Origin: Burkholderiales bacterium
GTDB taxonomy: Bacteria; Pseudomonadota; Gammaproteobacteria; Burkholderiales; Chitinimonadaceae
Assembly: GCA_019234745.1 (NCBI GenBank)
Contig: JAFAKZ010000371.1
Span: forward strand, 1 to 6,786
DNA length: 6,786 nucleotides
Direction: 5' to 3'
Under the pieces are notes generated by a model. That model ran no database searches, was not told where the DNA came from, and was given only the letters and a program-made list of their open reading frames with translations. Shown here one piece after another: positions 5,572 to 6,786 of this stretch (positions are counted from its first letter, which is position 1; every line of letters starts with the position of its first letter). Position numbers and translations under genes: made by a program.

Positions 5572-6786
5572 TCAGAACGCCTCTTCCGGCAGCGCCATCA
5601 CACTGGCCCCGCCATGCAGGATCACGTCCACCAGGCTGGCGGTCTGCGGCAGCAGGTACTGGGTGTAGAAACGCACCGTGGTGAGCTTGGATTCGTAGAA
5701 GGCGGTGTCGCCATCGTTGGCGGCCAGCTTCTGCTTGGCGACCAGCGCGGCGCGGCCCATCTGCCAGCCACCCAGCACCAGGCCCATCAGCTCCAGGAAG
5801 GGCACGGAACCGGCTGCCACTTCGCGCGGCTTGCCGTCGAATTGCTCGATCACATAGTTCACGGCGGAACGAGCGTGGCTCAGTGACTTGTTGAGCGATT
5901 CGGCCAAGTCACCCAGGTCCGCCGCGGCAAGCTGGCTCGCCACATTGCCTACATCGGCCAGCAGGGCCTTGGCCGTCATGCCCTTTTCAGCGGCCGTCTT
6001 GCGGCCCACCAGGTCCATGGCCTGGATGCCCGTGGTGCCTTCGTAGATGGCGCTGATGCGCGAATCGCGCAGGAATTGCGCGGCACCCGTTTCTTCGATA
6101 AAGCCCATACCGCCGTGCACCTGCACGCCCAGGCTGGCGATGCGGCTGGCGTTTTCCGTGTTCCAGGCCTTGACGATAGGCGTGAGGAAGCCGACCACGG
6201 CGTTCCACTTCTGCTGCTCCAGCGCTTCCGGGTGGCGCGTGGCGCGATCCAGCGCACCGCAGGCGAAGTAGGTCAGTGCCCGTTCGGCTTCCGTGAGTGC
6301 GCGCATGGTCATCAACATGCGGCGTACGTCCGGGTGGCGGATGATGGCGACCGGGGCCGGGTCTTCGGAGCCAAGCTCACGGCTTTGGACACGGTCGCGC
6401 GCATAGGCCACGGCCTTCTGCGTGGCGGCCTCGGCCAGCGCCATGCCTTCCACGCCCACGCCCAGGCGGGCGGCGTTCATCATGGTGAACATATAGGACA
6501 AACCGCGGTTTTCCTGGCCGACCAAGTAGCCGATGGCACCGCCGTTGTCGCCGTAGCTCATCACGCAGGTTGGGCTGCCATGGATGCCCATCTTGTGCTC
6601 GATGGACACGCACTTCACGTCGTTGCGCGCACCCAGGCTGCCGTCCGCGTTCACCATGAACTTCGGTACGACGAACAGCGAAATCCCCTTCACGCCGGCC
6701 GGTGCATCGGGCAGGCGAGCCAGTACGAGGTGCACGATGTTTTCCGACATATCGTGCTCACCATAGGTGATGAAAATCTTCTGGCC
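5572..6786 (-). CDS. Acyl-CoA dehydrogenase, large FadE/DmdC-like type, C-terminal part
   Basis: The frame is open to the window edge and gives the last 404 residues. The family is usually near 600 aa, so roughly 190 N-terminal residues lie outside. The enzyme oxidises an acyl-CoA to the enoyl-CoA using FAD in the cytoplasm, feeding beta-oxidation or a related pathway. The fragment opens with the end of the middle beta domain (KIFITYGEHD, residues 3-12). The C-terminal helical domain follows, with the QVHGGMGF signature (222-229) and arginines in the RDSR stretch. IYEGTTGIQ contains Glu249, the expected catalytic base. The last 130 or so residues form the extra C-terminal domain typical of this subgroup. 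The ATG at 6748-6750 is internal, because the homologous GEHD motif precedes it. Related proteins are often labelled 3-methylmercaptopropionyl-CoA dehydrogenase (DmdC). Nothing here shows that substrate, and a medium- or long-chain fatty acyl-CoA is as likely. It ends at a strong terminator. Confidence 0.93.
   Translation of the reverse strand, partial: GQKIFITYGEHDMSENIVHLVLARLPDAPAGVKGISLFVVPKFMVNADGSLGARNDVKCVSIEHKMGIHGSPTCVMSYGDNGGAIGYLVGQENRGLSYMFTMMNAARLGVGVEGMALAEAATQKAVAYARDRVQSRELGSEDPAPVAIIRHPDVRRMLMTMRALTEAERALTYFACGALDRATRHPEALEQQKWNAVVGFLTPIVKAWNTENASRIASLGVQVHGGMGFIEETGAAQFLRDSRISAIYEGTTGIQAMDLVGRKTAAEKGMTAKALLADVGNVASQLAAADLGDLAESLNKSLSHARSAVNYVIEQFDGKPREVAAGSVPFLELMGLVLGGWQMGRAALVAKQKLAANDGDTAFYESKLTTVRFYTQYLLPQTASLVDVILHGGASVMALPEEAF

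Overview
The window is a GC-rich bacterial chromosomal segment with five protein-coding genes, two of them cut by the window edges. The composition, the RpfC/RpfG-like signalling pair and the type of acyl-CoA dehydrogenase suggest a gammaproteobacterium of the Xanthomonas/Dyella/Rhodanobacter lineage. That placement is an inference from style and no marker gene confirms it.

Left part (1-886, + strand): two tandem genes for small paralogous proteins of unknown function. The first is present only as its C-terminal 87 codons. The second is complete (148 aa), with a clear ribosome binding site and an export signal. Hand alignment gives about half identical residues over the shared C-terminal 86 positions, so this is a local duplication. 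The gaps at 265-439 and 887-1078 hold short GC-rich inverted repeats and no gene.

Centre (1079-5319, - strand): a two-gene operon joined by a 4-base ATGA overlap. The upstream gene encodes a 1039-aa membrane hybrid sensor kinase: MASE4-like multi-pass membrane input, HisKA, HATPase, two receiver domains, HPt and a helical tail. The downstream gene encodes a 374-aa response regulator with a receiver and an HD-GYP domain. All phosphorelay residues are present. The inferred pathway is His325 to Asp615/Asp755 to His899 to Asp61 of the regulator, with degradation of cyclic di-GMP as output. The layout recalls RpfC/RpfG but with a different membrane sensor and no rpfF gene in view.

Right part (5572-6786, - strand): the C-terminal 404 residues of a large acyl-CoA dehydrogenase of the FadE/DmdC-like type, followed by a strong intrinsic terminator at 5529-5551. 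That terminator separates it transcriptionally from the signalling operon. The 252-base gap between them holds the terminator, probably the promoter of the signalling operon, and two copies of the palindrome CGATATCG near the kinase start. No tRNA, rRNA, CRISPR array or insertion sequence was seen. No clearly new system is evident. The most interesting items are the MASE4 kinase/HD-GYP relay and the tandem exported proteins.
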